Under the pieces are notes generated by a model. It was not told the DNA's origin. It did not search any database and worked only from the letters and a program-made list of their open reading frames with translations. A program made the position numbers and the translations under genes. A stretch of DNA of 27,724 bases from a virus: positions 1 through 27,724 of IMG/VR virus record IMGVR_UViG_3300036398_002841; one strand, written 5' to 3'. Below, piece by piece: positions 9,815 to 18,248 of this stretch (positions are counted from its first letter, which is position 1; each line of letters begins with the position of its first letter).

Positions 9815-10900
9815 TTATTCTGGTGTATCAGCCCCTAAAGTCATGATAGCGTAACGCCCATTATTAAAGTAAATGTGCCCCGGGCGACCCCTACTATCCA
9901 CTGTTTGACCTGTTTCTCGCCATACATTTGCTTTACTTGCAATAGAAAATGTTTCTGAATTAATAGTGCCGTCAGAATTATAAACACTTTGTTTTAACTG
10001 AGGATTACCTAGGTCTTGGTACTGATATGCCAGAGCTAACATTCCGGCCACTTTGTCTTTAGTATCGCCGCTACGTATAGCATTACTTTTAATCAGTTCG
10101 TTGTATTTTTCAGTCAAAAACTCGGTCATGACATTTTCTTGTATCAGTGTTGCAGCTAGGAATAAATCATTTGAATCTATTCCATCTTTGCCCGTCCATT
10201 GATTATTGATATCTAAGAAGCCTTTATTGTACAACAACCATTGACTATTTTGATATTTTCCTAGCAGTAATGGGCTAACAGTAAAAGAAATAGCACCACT
10301 AATAGTGTGATTACTAGCCAGTTTAATTTGATTATTACCTATAAGTGCAGTGCCAGTTCCGCTACCAACAGCATTTGCAATGAATTCTAAACCAACTGCT
10401 ACATTTGCTACAAATGGTACGCCGCACAGTGTAAAGTCAGTAGTGCCAATGCTAGTGATTGTATAAGTAAATCCAGGAACAAACTTGCCTGCTTGAGTAT
10501 CTCCGCCTAAAGATTTTTCAATAACAATTGTATTACTACCAAATGCACCTGTGCTGGTTCCGGCAATGTTAGCAAACATGCCAACTTTTATTTCACTATG
10601 ATCATTGTTTGTAATTGTTATAGATGCAACATTGGCAAATGATGTATTAGAACTTATACTGGCTTTATAAATTCCTATTTGTGGTACGCCTACACCAATT
10701 AAGTTGGCATTGGTGTTACTTTCTAATTGGCCAAGTTGTATTAATAAACATCTAACCTCAAATCTGTTTAATCCAGGTACGTCCGGTCTAGTTTGTTTTA
10801 TTGAAACTCCTCTTGGAGCATCAGGATCTACTAGCAAACTGCGACTAGCAGGATTAATCACAGGAAACTGAAGAGATGTTGTTATACCTGTATTAGCCAT
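9815..10900 (-). CDS. Baseplate-associated structural protein, unknown role
   Basis: 361 residues, not recognised as a named T4 protein. The N-terminal half is beta-rich and includes a module at about 135-187 that starts GFTYTITSIGTTDFTLCGV and ends in a GSGTGTA pattern; it matches modules in gp6 and the gp7-position protein. The C-terminal part (about 225-361) changes character: a helical stretch with LIQENVMTEFLTEKYNELI, then KVAGMLALAYQYQDLG, then GRPGHIYFNNGRYAIMTLG. The AGMLA and GRYA segments are reminiscent of structural or peptidoglycan-processing domains near gp5 in marine T4-like phages, but no catalytic motif is certain. Its ATG overlaps the gp5 stop by 8 nt, so coupled expression with gp5 is likely. 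A hub or spike accessory role is inferred from position. Confidence 0.8.
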   Translation of the reverse strand: MANTGITTSLQFPVINPASRSLLVDPDAPRGVSIKQTRPDVPGLNRFEVRCLLIQLGQLESNTNANLIGVGVPQIGIYKASISSNTSFANVASITITNNDHSEIKVGMFANIAGTSTGAFGSNTIVIEKSLGGDTQAGKFVPGFTYTITSIGTTDFTLCGVPFVANVAVGLEFIANAVGSGTGTALIGNNQIKLASNHTISGAISFTVSPLLLGKYQNSQWLLYNKGFLDINNQWTGKDGIDSNDLFLAATLIQENVMTEFLTEKYNELIKSNAIRSGDTKDKVAGMLALAYQYQDLGNPQLKQSVYNSDGTINSETFSIASKANVWRETGQTVDSRGRPGHIYFNNGRYAIMTLGADTPE

Positions 10901-12377
10901 TGTTTTTGCCTTTAGTCTGTGCCACGGGCTTTACTACTGAGCCATTATTCTTTTTTAATTGTCCTGTTTGTCTTTGCCATGGTTCGTGAGTTGGCGTAAA
11001 AGGAGCAATACTTTCAAATGTAGAGTCCGACGACACCCATAATTTTTGTTCGTTGTTATACTTAACATTGGCTTGTTTGTAAAATTCAAAAGGAACATTA
11101 GTAAGAGGTGAAGACGGTGTGCTTGTATTAAGATAAATGTTTCTACCTTTTAACACTAAATCGCCGGAAGTTTTCCAACCTCCTGTGATTGCCTCCATTA
11201 ACAATGATGAGCCACTTTTAATGCCTACGTTTCCTGCATTTACAGCTATGTTTTTTGCCGCAGTAATTGTGTAACTTTCTGTTTCGTTTAAAAAATATTT
11301 TTCTGCATACATCTTAATAGCATTGCCACTATGAAAATTAATTTCATTGTCGGCATGAAAATTTATGTTTTGTTGTGCTCTTACATTAAAATCGTTGTTA
11401 GTAAAAATATTGATACTTCCGTTGGGTGTAAGTTCTATCCAAGTTGTTCCTTTACTATTACCAATATACATAATATCTTCGGTATCATGCATTAGTATTT
11501 GATGACCCCCACTACTTCTTAAACGCAAAAGTCTACTTTCGCCAAACAAGTCACCATCGTCCATAACCAACGAGTGCCCGCCTTTACGATTAGGAAATTG
11601 TTGTAATAGACCAATTGGCAAATCTCCTTGGGCTATACGTTCTTCAAGATCAGGAAAATCTGCAGGATCAGGAACAGATCTACCAGGGCTGCTTAAACCA
11701 ACTACTTGACTAGGTGTTTCACGCTGGCTACTACTGGTAATAGTGCCTCGCACAGGATCTTTGTCTAATCCTTGTTCTATTACAATATTTGCTTGATATG
11801 TGTGTACAACTCTTGGCAAATCAAAAAATTTAGGATCTAAGTCATCTTTCTTGTTTTGAGCTACTAGTTCTGCCGTGGGCAAATAGCTACCACTGCTTAT
11901 TCTACCAGAGCCAAAGGTTTTATCGTTGTTGATTTTACTAGTGCCAATATTGGTTCCGTCTGGTCTAGCTAACCCCGGAGTCATGTGTGTTGTTGGCAAG
12001 TTAGGTATGCAAGCAAACCAAAATCCTTGATTAGGATCTCCCATTACAAACGTAACCAAAACTTTATTGCCAATATCAGGGGGCACAGCCCAAAAACCAT
12101 AAGTTTGTTGTGCAGTAGTAAAATTATTTTTATCATCCCCTGGTAGGCCTAATGTGCTTCCAAAAAATGGAGATGCGTACTTCATGACATACCATTTATC
12201 TGCTTCTTCTTCGTCACCGCTTATGTCAGGTATCCATACAGCTAGTCTACCGGCTCTAGCAGGATCTGAATTATTTTTTATAATGCCAATAAATGGACCC
12301 GGATCAAGTTTGACACCGGTTTGTTTTGTACCGGTCCAGTCTGGTAATCTGCCTTGGCTTGATTTATTAACTGCCAT
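10893..12377 (-). CDS. 5: Baseplate hub spike protein gp5 (no lysozyme domain)
   Basis: 494 residues (T4 gp5: 575). gp5 forms the trimeric membrane-puncturing spike under the hub. Residues about 25-130 form an OB-fold region: GPFIGIIKNNSDPARAGRLA, then WYVMKYASPFFGSTLGLPG and PPDIGNKVLVTFVMGDPNQG. Residues about 260-420 form repetitive beta sequence typical of the gp5/VgrG needle: LRSSGGHQILMHDTED, then WIELTPNGSINIFTNNDF, then INFHADNEINFHSGNAIKMY. The roughly 130-250 linker, where T4 gp5 carries a T4-lysozyme domain, has no recognisable E-D-T lysozyme signature, as in cyanophage gp5 proteins. ATG at 12377 shares its A with the upstream TAA (TAATG), so translation is probably coupled. Confidence 0.88.
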   Translation of the reverse strand: MAVNKSSQGRLPDWTGTKQTGVKLDPGPFIGIIKNNSDPARAGRLAVWIPDISGDEEEADKWYVMKYASPFFGSTLGLPGDDKNNFTTAQQTYGFWAVPPDIGNKVLVTFVMGDPNQGFWFACIPNLPTTHMTPGLARPDGTNIGTSKINNDKTFGSGRISSGSYLPTAELVAQNKKDDLDPKFFDLPRVVHTYQANIVIEQGLDKDPVRGTITSSSQRETPSQVVGLSSPGRSVPDPADFPDLEERIAQGDLPIGLLQQFPNRKGGHSLVMDDGDLFGESRLLRLRSSGGHQILMHDTEDIMYIGNSKGTTWIELTPNGSINIFTNNDFNVRAQQNINFHADNEINFHSGNAIKMYAEKYFLNETESYTITAAKNIAVNAGNVGIKSGSSLLMEAITGGWKTSGDLVLKGRNIYLNTSTPSSPLTNVPFEFYKQANVKYNNEQKLWVSSDSTFESIAPFTPTHEPWQRQTGQLKKNNGSVVKPVAQTKGKNNG

Positions 12378-14929
12378 TATTCATTTGCTCCAGGATATAC
12401 AGGTGTAGGATTAGCTACAAATGGTTCATTTTGAAGATTTGTTTGATACAACTTACCACGCCACTCAAAGACTCCCCCTGGTTTATTTCCAAAATCTTTT
12501 CTAGCCTGAGCAAAAGCATCTGAGAAAGTCAAGGGCTGATTTGATTGTGTAAACTGAGATGGCTGTGTTGGCGAGCTAGATGGCACTGGTGGAGCATTTG
12601 GTGTAGGAATAACCGGATTAGAAAATATTCCTCTTTTTGCCTCAGCATCTTGATCTAAGGTCTCATTAGTGTTTACTCGAGTTGTTTGTCTGGCGGGTTT
12701 GGCCGGCGGTGTCAATGCATCAGGAATTCTTATTAGATCTAAAGTTTGTGTAAACTGACCTCTATTGAATTCACTAACCACTGTTATCACTTTATAAATT
12801 CCAGAAAATGATCCGTCAGTTGTACGGCCATTTGATAAAATATCTTGTTTATTAACTATACCAATTGGATCATTAATATCTATGGCATTTTTTACATTTA
12901 CTCTTACATAAACTTGTTCGGCATCAAATAGTATTTGCCCATTGTCGCTAATAGGTCTTGTAGAATTGTTTGCTAATCTATTTTCCAATAGGCGTGCATA
13001 CTCTTCAGGACTACCTGGATTATAAAACACATCATCTTGTTTAATAAAAGCTGGATCACCAATTATTTGTAGTTTTAAATTTAAAGCATCGCCTCGCTGA
13101 CTGCTATAGAGGCTTGTTTTCAAGTCAGCAATAATTTGCTCATCAGGATCAGTGGATTTTGTAGTACCAACTGAACCTTTTTGGGCGCCTGCAAATGCTT
13201 TCACGACCGGAGGAAAAGATCTTTCTGTAATCTGAGCACTGTATTTGGCTGTTTCAACATTGTCTGTATCGCTATCTGCATCATTGCCACCTCTAACAAC
13301 TTGGTCGCCTTTAGTTGTTATTAGAGTATAAAATGAAGAATCAAAATCTATGTCAAGTCTAATTATATCTTTGTTTTTTCCTGTATATAGATAATCATAA
13401 ACACGCACAACAGTATCTGCTACATTTGAAGAGTTAACTTTTGGAAAATTTGGGTGATATGCATTTGCGGCGGTATAAGGTAGTATAGAATACAGCACAG
13501 TTTTACTGTATGTGTTTGTTGACGGATCAAAGTCCTGCAATGCAACTGTAGGCAATATTTTAAACCATTTTAGTTTTTTTGGTGTATTTGTTTGCCCACT
13601 TCTATCATTACTACCGGTATATTGAGCATTACTATCTGTTTGACTTTGTTCTGATGGTTGTGTTTTTAATTGATTTTTTATATATTCGCTTTTACTCAAA
13701 ATAGCATCAACGATATCTATAATGCTGTACCCAGCATTAAAAGATAAAACTTGTTTGTCTTTTCCAGAACTAGGCACTTGATTGTAAGCACTACTAGAAT
13801 TAGACATACCAACATCAGTTGTGGAACTATCAGCCGCATTGACAATTTTAGATTTTGCTATTTCGTCGTCGGGTATATTAAATGCTATTCTAGTTGGTAT
13901 TTGTATTGCTAGTTTTTTACTAGTTTTAATTTTCTCCATGTAACCATTATAGGCAGCAGGTAAACTTTTTACTTTAAATTTTTCTTTTGCTGTGAGTAAT
14001 CTTCTTTGATTTTCTATTTCAGCGGCCGAAGGAGTTGCAGAATTTTTATAGGCGGCAATCCATTTTTCTACTTCACGTTCTATTCTTTCTTCCTCTGTTT
14101 TTATTTGTCCTACAAACAGTTTTTCTAGTTCATCATTGCTACTGAAAAATTCACCTACTGTTCCTGCTTCTACTGTCATGGGCACAGGCAACGAAGCTGT
14201 AATATTATCAAAAGCTGAATGATTGTAAGGTATAGCTGAAACTGCATAAGTTGTTCCGCTACCAGTTGGTTTAATTTTCATTTCAATCAATTTGATAGCA
14301 ATTTTTTTACTTACAACAACATTATTTGTAATTTGCAATTGATTAAGTTTATCATCTGATGGATTAGCTAAGATGTCTACCTGCAGTAAATATGGCTGAG
14401 ACATGTAGTTAATACTTCTGTCATCAGAAGTTTCGCAGGCGCTTAATAATCTATCTAATAAACTTAAACCATATGGTTCTGTGATAGTAAAGGAAATGTC
14501 AATGGCGTTTGACGCTTTTGTTTTTGCATTAAGCCCAACTACAGATTCCATTGATAAGTTATCAATAAAAAAATCAGTTTGAAAATCTGGATGCCTTAAT
14601 GTTTGATTATAATTTGCCCGTCCTGTTCTAGTTTCCTGTGCTACTAAATCCCCAATTGTAGTTGCATAACCACCTGCACTACTTATTAAACTATATTTTG
14701 GCGTAAAGGAGGTAGGATTTGCTGAGAGATTATTATAGTCCTGTGATGTTAAGAAAAATAATGTGATTCTATAAGTGTAACTAGTATAATCATGTAAAAT
14801 GTTTTGCGGTACAGGACCTGGTGTTTGAGGGGTATAGTCTGACTGTTTACCTGTTACATTATTGCCTACTATTGAACTATTGTTTGATACATTAACCTGA
14901 TCAAAGTTTTCTTCTGATATTATAGCCAC
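12377..14929 (-). CDS. Large baseplate hub-type structural protein (gp27 position)
   Basis: 850 residues starting with GTG at 14929 (V-A-I-I-S), 3 nt after the gp53 stop; no ATG lies upstream in frame. The N-terminal part contains LHDYTSYTYRITLFFLTSQD (about 45-64) and FTITEPYGLSLLDRLLSA (about 147-164), patterns seen in structural proteins next to gp5 of marine T4-like phages. Residues about 270-330 are charged and probably helical. After a Pro/Ser-rich linker (about 745-798) a C-terminal module reads AFAQARKDFG...FEWRGKLYQT (805-831). Lying between gp53 and gp5, it is the best candidate for the hub protein that holds the spike (T4 gp27), but I see no direct gp27 motif. That role is inference. 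Confidence 0.8.
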   Translation of the reverse strand: MAIISEENFDQVNVSNNSSIVGNNVTGKQSDYTPQTPGPVPQNILHDYTSYTYRITLFFLTSQDYNNLSANPTSFTPKYSLISSAGGYATTIGDLVAQETRTGRANYNQTLRHPDFQTDFFIDNLSMESVVGLNAKTKASNAIDISFTITEPYGLSLLDRLLSACETSDDRSINYMSQPYLLQVDILANPSDDKLNQLQITNNVVVSKKIAIKLIEMKIKPTGSGTTYAVSAIPYNHSAFDNITASLPVPMTVEAGTVGEFFSSNDELEKLFVGQIKTEEERIEREVEKWIAAYKNSATPSAAEIENQRRLLTAKEKFKVKSLPAAYNGYMEKIKTSKKLAIQIPTRIAFNIPDDEIAKSKIVNAADSSTTDVGMSNSSSAYNQVPSSGKDKQVLSFNAGYSIIDIVDAILSKSEYIKNQLKTQPSEQSQTDSNAQYTGSNDRSGQTNTPKKLKWFKILPTVALQDFDPSTNTYSKTVLYSILPYTAANAYHPNFPKVNSSNVADTVVRVYDYLYTGKNKDIIRLDIDFDSSFYTLITTKGDQVVRGGNDADSDTDNVETAKYSAQITERSFPPVVKAFAGAQKGSVGTTKSTDPDEQIIADLKTSLYSSQRGDALNLKLQIIGDPAFIKQDDVFYNPGSPEEYARLLENRLANNSTRPISDNGQILFDAEQVYVRVNVKNAIDINDPIGIVNKQDILSNGRTTDGSFSGIYKVITVVSEFNRGQFTQTLDLIRIPDALTPPAKPARQTTRVNTNETLDQDAEAKRGIFSNPVIPTPNAPPVPSSSPTQPSQFTQSNQPLTFSDAFAQARKDFGNKPGGVFEWRGKLYQTNLQNEPFVANPTPVYPGANE

Positions 14930-14932
14930 AGA

Positions 14933-15235
14933 TTAAACTCCTAGGTCTTGTTTAAGCGTATCTAATTTAGGAATGTAAATTCTAGTTCCTGCTCTAAAAT
15001 CTAATAAAGGGTCTACTAATACATTAGGATTGCGTTGAGCAAACACCCACCACAATGCACTGGTTCCGTATAAATCGGCCGAAAGTAAATCTGGCCTATA
15101 TTCGTACACACTGTCTATTTCATATAACACATCGTCAGGAAATTTAGAAATTGGTCTATTGGTCATAACATCTAAAAAATTACCAAATACTTTTGTGTTG
15201 TAGTATGGACTACTAGAACTGTATTGTGCAGCCAT
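14933..15235 (-). CDS. 53: Baseplate wedge protein gp53
   Basis: 100 residues, shorter than T4 gp53 (196) but matching the short form in marine T4-like phages. gp53 clamps gp6, gp7 and gp25 of neighbouring wedges and has a LysM-like fold. Diagnostic residues are YEYRPDLLSADLYGTSALWW then VFAQRNPNVLVDPLLDF (about 45-80) and GTRIYIPKLDTL (about 83-94). The start ATG at 15235 overlaps the upstream stop (TAATG), suggesting translational coupling with the tube-cap gene. Confidence 0.93.
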   Translation of the reverse strand: MAAQYSSSSPYYNTKVFGNFLDVMTNRPISKFPDDVLYEIDSVYEYRPDLLSADLYGTSALWWVFAQRNPNVLVDPLLDFRAGTRIYIPKLDTLKQDLGV

Positions 15236-16242
15236 TATAGATAGCCTCCAGAGAAAGTATTATTTTTCCCTACTATTAATCCTCCTCGAGCAAACTCTTT
15301 ATAATCAAAAGCTATTGCTTGTGTACGACTAATTACAGGTTGTAAAGTTAAACTAAAAGTACTTGAAGTTGGTACACGATTAAATGCTGAATTAATTGTC
15401 TGTGTTAAAATTTCATTACCAGCATTAGTTCCGTTTACACTAGGTAATGTTATAGATCCATAGGTGCCACTAAGTGTATTACTTGTAGATTTTGTTGTTA
15501 CACTCTGCGGAGTACTTACTTCAATGTAATCAACGTCATTGGGCATCGTATGACTGAAACTAGTCACAACACAGGAAATATGGGGTAAATAGTGTTGTCC
15601 ATAACCATCAAGATATACTATAGGTGGCGGGCTACCTTGGTAATCAGATGACATACCGTAAAACATCTTTGTTAAAGCTCTAAAATAATAAATGCCTGCT
15701 AAAAAATATCTAGCTTCATCTAAATTTTGCACAGTAAAATCAGCAGAAATATTAATAGCAGCAACAGAACTTGATTCGTAAAAATATTGAGCGTAGTTAG
15801 AATGAGTAAGTTGTTGGGTTTGATAATTTGCTGAATGTGCTACTGTTACAGATGGCACATAGGGGAAAATAAAGCCATCAGTTTGTTTCAAAGGAGCCAC
15901 TAAACCAGGTACATTACCAGACGATGATGGATCCCAATACAAGATTTTACTAGAAGGATTAATACTAATTCGTACTCGCCAATCGTTACCAGAATCGTCG
16001 CTTGTGCCAAACTGCACACTAGGACTTTGGGTAGATGACTTTGCAACTGCACTACCTCCGGGTAGTAAACCTGCCAAACTTCTACGTGCATCTGCAGGAT
16101 TTAAACTACCAGCCGAAGTAGTTTGGTTTCCATTACCAGGTATAAAACGGTTGACAACTCCATTAACTGCTGCGCCTACAGTATTGGTAAGTGAGCGAAA
16201 TGAATTGGTATTTGTTTGATTAATCGGAGTTACTTTAGGCAT
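15235..16242 (-). CDS. Baseplate tail-tube cap / baseplate subunit (gp48/gp54 type)
   Basis: 335 residues; T4 gp48 has 364 and gp54 320. These proteins cap the baseplate hub and start tail-tube growth. The conserved core is in the middle and C-terminal half: FIFPYVPSVTVAHSANYQTQ, THSNYAQYFYESSSVAAINI, FTVQNLDEARYFLAGIYYFR, KMFYGM, then PPPIVYLDGYGQHYLPHISC and PNDVDYIEVSTPQ. The N-terminal about 80 residues are low-complexity (Asn, Ser, Gly, Ala) and probably flexible. It is the first gene of the minus-strand baseplate operon, with an AGAG-containing leader before its ATG. Whether it corresponds to gp48 or gp54 cannot be settled by eye. Confidence 0.85.
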   Translation of the reverse strand: MPKVTPINQTNTNSFRSLTNTVGAAVNGVVNRFIPGNGNQTTSAGSLNPADARRSLAGLLPGGSAVAKSSTQSPSVQFGTSDDSGNDWRVRISINPSSKILYWDPSSSGNVPGLVAPLKQTDGFIFPYVPSVTVAHSANYQTQQLTHSNYAQYFYESSSVAAINISADFTVQNLDEARYFLAGIYYFRALTKMFYGMSSDYQGSPPPIVYLDGYGQHYLPHISCVVTSFSHTMPNDVDYIEVSTPQSVTTKSTSNTLSGTYGSITLPSVNGTNAGNEILTQTINSAFNRVPTSSTFSLTLQPVISRTQAIAFDYKEFARGGLIVGKNNTFSGGYL

Positions 16243-16305
16243 TATATTTTCTCTTGCATTTTTATTATTTATTTGTTAAATTAACAGCGTATTTAAAGGA
16301 ACCGA
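16243..16305. promoter_or_regulatory. Divergent intergenic region between baseplate and gp55 operons
   Basis: These 63 bp must hold promoters for both operons. On the minus strand AATAAATA (16266-16273) matches seven of eight bases of the T4 late promoter and lies 23 nt before the tube-cap ATG. On the plus strand AAAGGAA (16295-16301) is a good ribosome binding site 4 nt before the gp55 ATG. A sigma70-like pair TTGCAT (16254-16259) and TAAATT (16277-16282) with 17-nt spacing could drive gp55, but both boxes are weak. Confidence 0.45.
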
Positions 16306-17190
16306 ATGAAACACAACTATCTAAACAACCGCGATATCTTAAAGGAAATACACAAAAGCAAAATAACTTATTGTAGCTTTTTGGCGCCAGAAGATGCGCA
16401 CTACGATATAATTTTGCCCGGTATTGATAAAATTAATAAGAAAAATATAGCCGAAGGTCGTAAATTACGAGCAGAAAGACTAACAAGAGCGGCGTTTGAT
16501 CAAGCCCAAAGCACAAGCACAGTAAAACTAAAACTAGATGATTTTGCTGTCAAACCTAGTAAAATAGCTGCAACAGACATAGTGTTTCGTATAATGACTT
16601 GGGAACACATACCAACAGATACAGTAAAGTCTAAAAAACAAAAAACACAAATTGTACTAAACGACGACGAAGATCCTATTACCGAATATGATGATGCTGC
16701 GGCGGCGCTGCCTAGCAAATTCGTCAAGGTCAATTTTCCTCCATTCCAGCATTATAAAATTGATGAGGACGGCACGCCGTACTGTGTAGGCAAAAGTCAT
16801 TGGCAAGGCGATCTTGAAAAAGGCAAATTTAACAGAGAGCATGGTACAATGACACGCACACTAGCACACATGTTCATGAAACTGTGCGAACGTTATGCTA
16901 CCCGTTCAAACTGGCGTGGATATACATACAACGACGAAATGCGTAGTCAAGCACTACTTCAACTCAGCCAAATTGGACTACAATTTGATGAATCAAAATC
17001 ACAAAATCCTTTTGCTTATTACACTGCTGCTATCACTAATTCCTTTACTCGAGTCCTTAACATTGAAAAGCGCAACCAGAATCTTCGAGATGATATTCTT
17101 GAAATGAACGGACTAACTCCTAGTTATACCAGACAAGGTATGGGCTCCTGGGGCGGCGGCTCGACGTCTGGTGAATATAATGATGATTGA
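16306..17190 (+). CDS. 55: Late-transcription RNA polymerase sigma factor gp55
   Basis: 294 residues. gp55 replaces the host sigma factor and directs RNA polymerase to late promoters (TATAAATA), working with the sliding clamp and gp33 in T4. The conserved part is C-terminal, about 170-285: FNREHGTMTRTLAHMFMKLC, then NWRGYTYNDEMRSQALLQLS, then NPFAYYTAAITNSFTRVLN and RNQNLRDDILEMNGLTPSYT, a sigma region-2-like pattern shared with gp55 of marine T4-like phages. T4 gp55 has only 185 residues; the first 150 or so here are extra, charged and acidic around 110-130 (DDED, EYDD). A strong AAAGGAA binding site fixes the start. It heads the plus-strand operon and presumably serves the perfect late promoters at 26442-26470. 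Confidence 0.9.
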   Translation: MKHNYLNNRDILKEIHKSKITYCSFLAPEDAHYDIILPGIDKINKKNIAEGRKLRAERLTRAAFDQAQSTSTVKLKLDDFAVKPSKIAATDIVFRIMTWEHIPTDTVKSKKQKTQIVLNDDEDPITEYDDAAAALPSKFVKVNFPPFQHYKIDEDGTPYCVGKSHWQGDLEKGKFNREHGTMTRTLAHMFMKLCERYATRSNWRGYTYNDEMRSQALLQLSQIGLQFDESKSQNPFAYYTAAITNSFTRVLNIEKRNQNLRDDILEMNGLTPSYTRQGMGSWGGGSTSGEYNDD

Positions 17191-17228
17191 GTTTGACTTT
17201 GCTGGTTATAAAAGTGTAAACTAAACGG

Positions 17229-18248
17229 ATGTCTAACTTATTCAAGAAAGCAGCAGTCTGCACAGATATACATTTTGGATTAAAAAGCAACAGTCAAACA
17301 CACAATGATGATTGTTTGAATTTTATCAAATGGTTCACAGCAAAGGCCAAAGAGGAAGGGTGCGAAACTGCTTTCTTTCTTGGCGACTGGCATAATAATC
17401 GTGCATCAATTAACATTGTTACTCTCAACTATAGCCTCAAAGCTCTGGAGCATTTGAATGACAATTTTGACTGTGTTTATTTTATTCCTGGCAATCACGA
17501 TCTTTATTATCGCGATAAGAGGGATGTCCAAAGTGTTGCGTGGGCACGGAACTTACCTAACATTCATATTTGTAATGATTGGTATATCAGTGGCGACGTG
17601 GTTATTGCTCCTTGGTTGGTTGGCGATGATTATAAGCGTATACCAAAACTAAATGCCAAATATATGTTTGGGCATTTTGAACTGCCGCATTTTTACATGA
17701 ATGCAATGGTTCAAATGCCCGATCACGGTGATGTAAAACAAGATGACTTCACTGGTGTCGAACATGTATTCACTGGTCATTTTCACAAACGCCAAACACA
17801 GCGTAACATAACTTACATTGGTAATTGCTTCCCACACAACTATGCCGATAATCACGACGACGAGCGTGGTATGATGGTATTAGAATGGGGCAAGGAGCCA
17901 GAATATCATGCTTGGCCAGATCAACCTAGATATCGTGTATATCAACTAAGCGATGTTCTAACTAATACAGATGCACTATTACATAGAGGTATGCATGTTC
18001 GTGTAAATTTAGATGTTGACATCAGTTACGAAGAAGCTGCATTTATTAAAGAAACGTTTGTTAGCACGTATGGCCTCAGAGAAATCACACTAATACCACA
18101 GAAAATAGTAAATGAAGATATCAATTATGATATAACTGGTAACATAATGTTTGAAAGTGTTGATACTATTGTAACTAATCAACTTACAAATATACAAAGC
18201 GAACAGTATAATAAAAATTTACTGCTGCAAATATATCAAACTTTATGA
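17229..18248 (+). CDS. 47: Recombination endonuclease subunit gp47 (Mre11/SbcD-like)
   Basis: 339 residues, the same length as T4 gp47. It is the nuclease subunit of the gp46-gp47 complex, which resects DNA ends for recombination-dependent replication and helps degrade host DNA. All calcineurin-like phosphoesterase metal motifs are visible: D13-I-H15, G52-D-W-H55, G88-N-H-D91, a GHFE segment, and G-H-F-H near 183-186. The ATG is 38 nt after gp55. The stop overlaps the next gene in ATGA, so the downstream accessory gene is probably translated by coupling. In T4, gene 46 lies close to gene 47; here about 2.8 kb of other genes intervene. Confidence 0.95.
   Translation: MSNLFKKAAVCTDIHFGLKSNSQTHNDDCLNFIKWFTAKAKEEGCETAFFLGDWHNNRASINIVTLNYSLKALEHLNDNFDCVYFIPGNHDLYYRDKRDVQSVAWARNLPNIHICNDWYISGDVVIAPWLVGDDYKRIPKLNAKYMFGHFELPHFYMNAMVQMPDHGDVKQDDFTGVEHVFTGHFHKRQTQRNITYIGNCFPHNYADNHDDERGMMVLEWGKEPEYHAWPDQPRYRVYQLSDVLTNTDALLHRGMHVRVNLDVDISYEEAAFIKETFVSTYGLREITLIPQKIVNEDINYDITGNIMFESVDTIVTNQLTNIQSEQYNKNLLLQIYQTL

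Noticed and set aside
9812-9819. AATAAATA match just before gp25 as a late promoter
   Set aside because: Only 5 nt separate it from the gp25 ATG, too close for a late transcript to include the start codon with a leader; it overlaps the preceding stop codon by chance.
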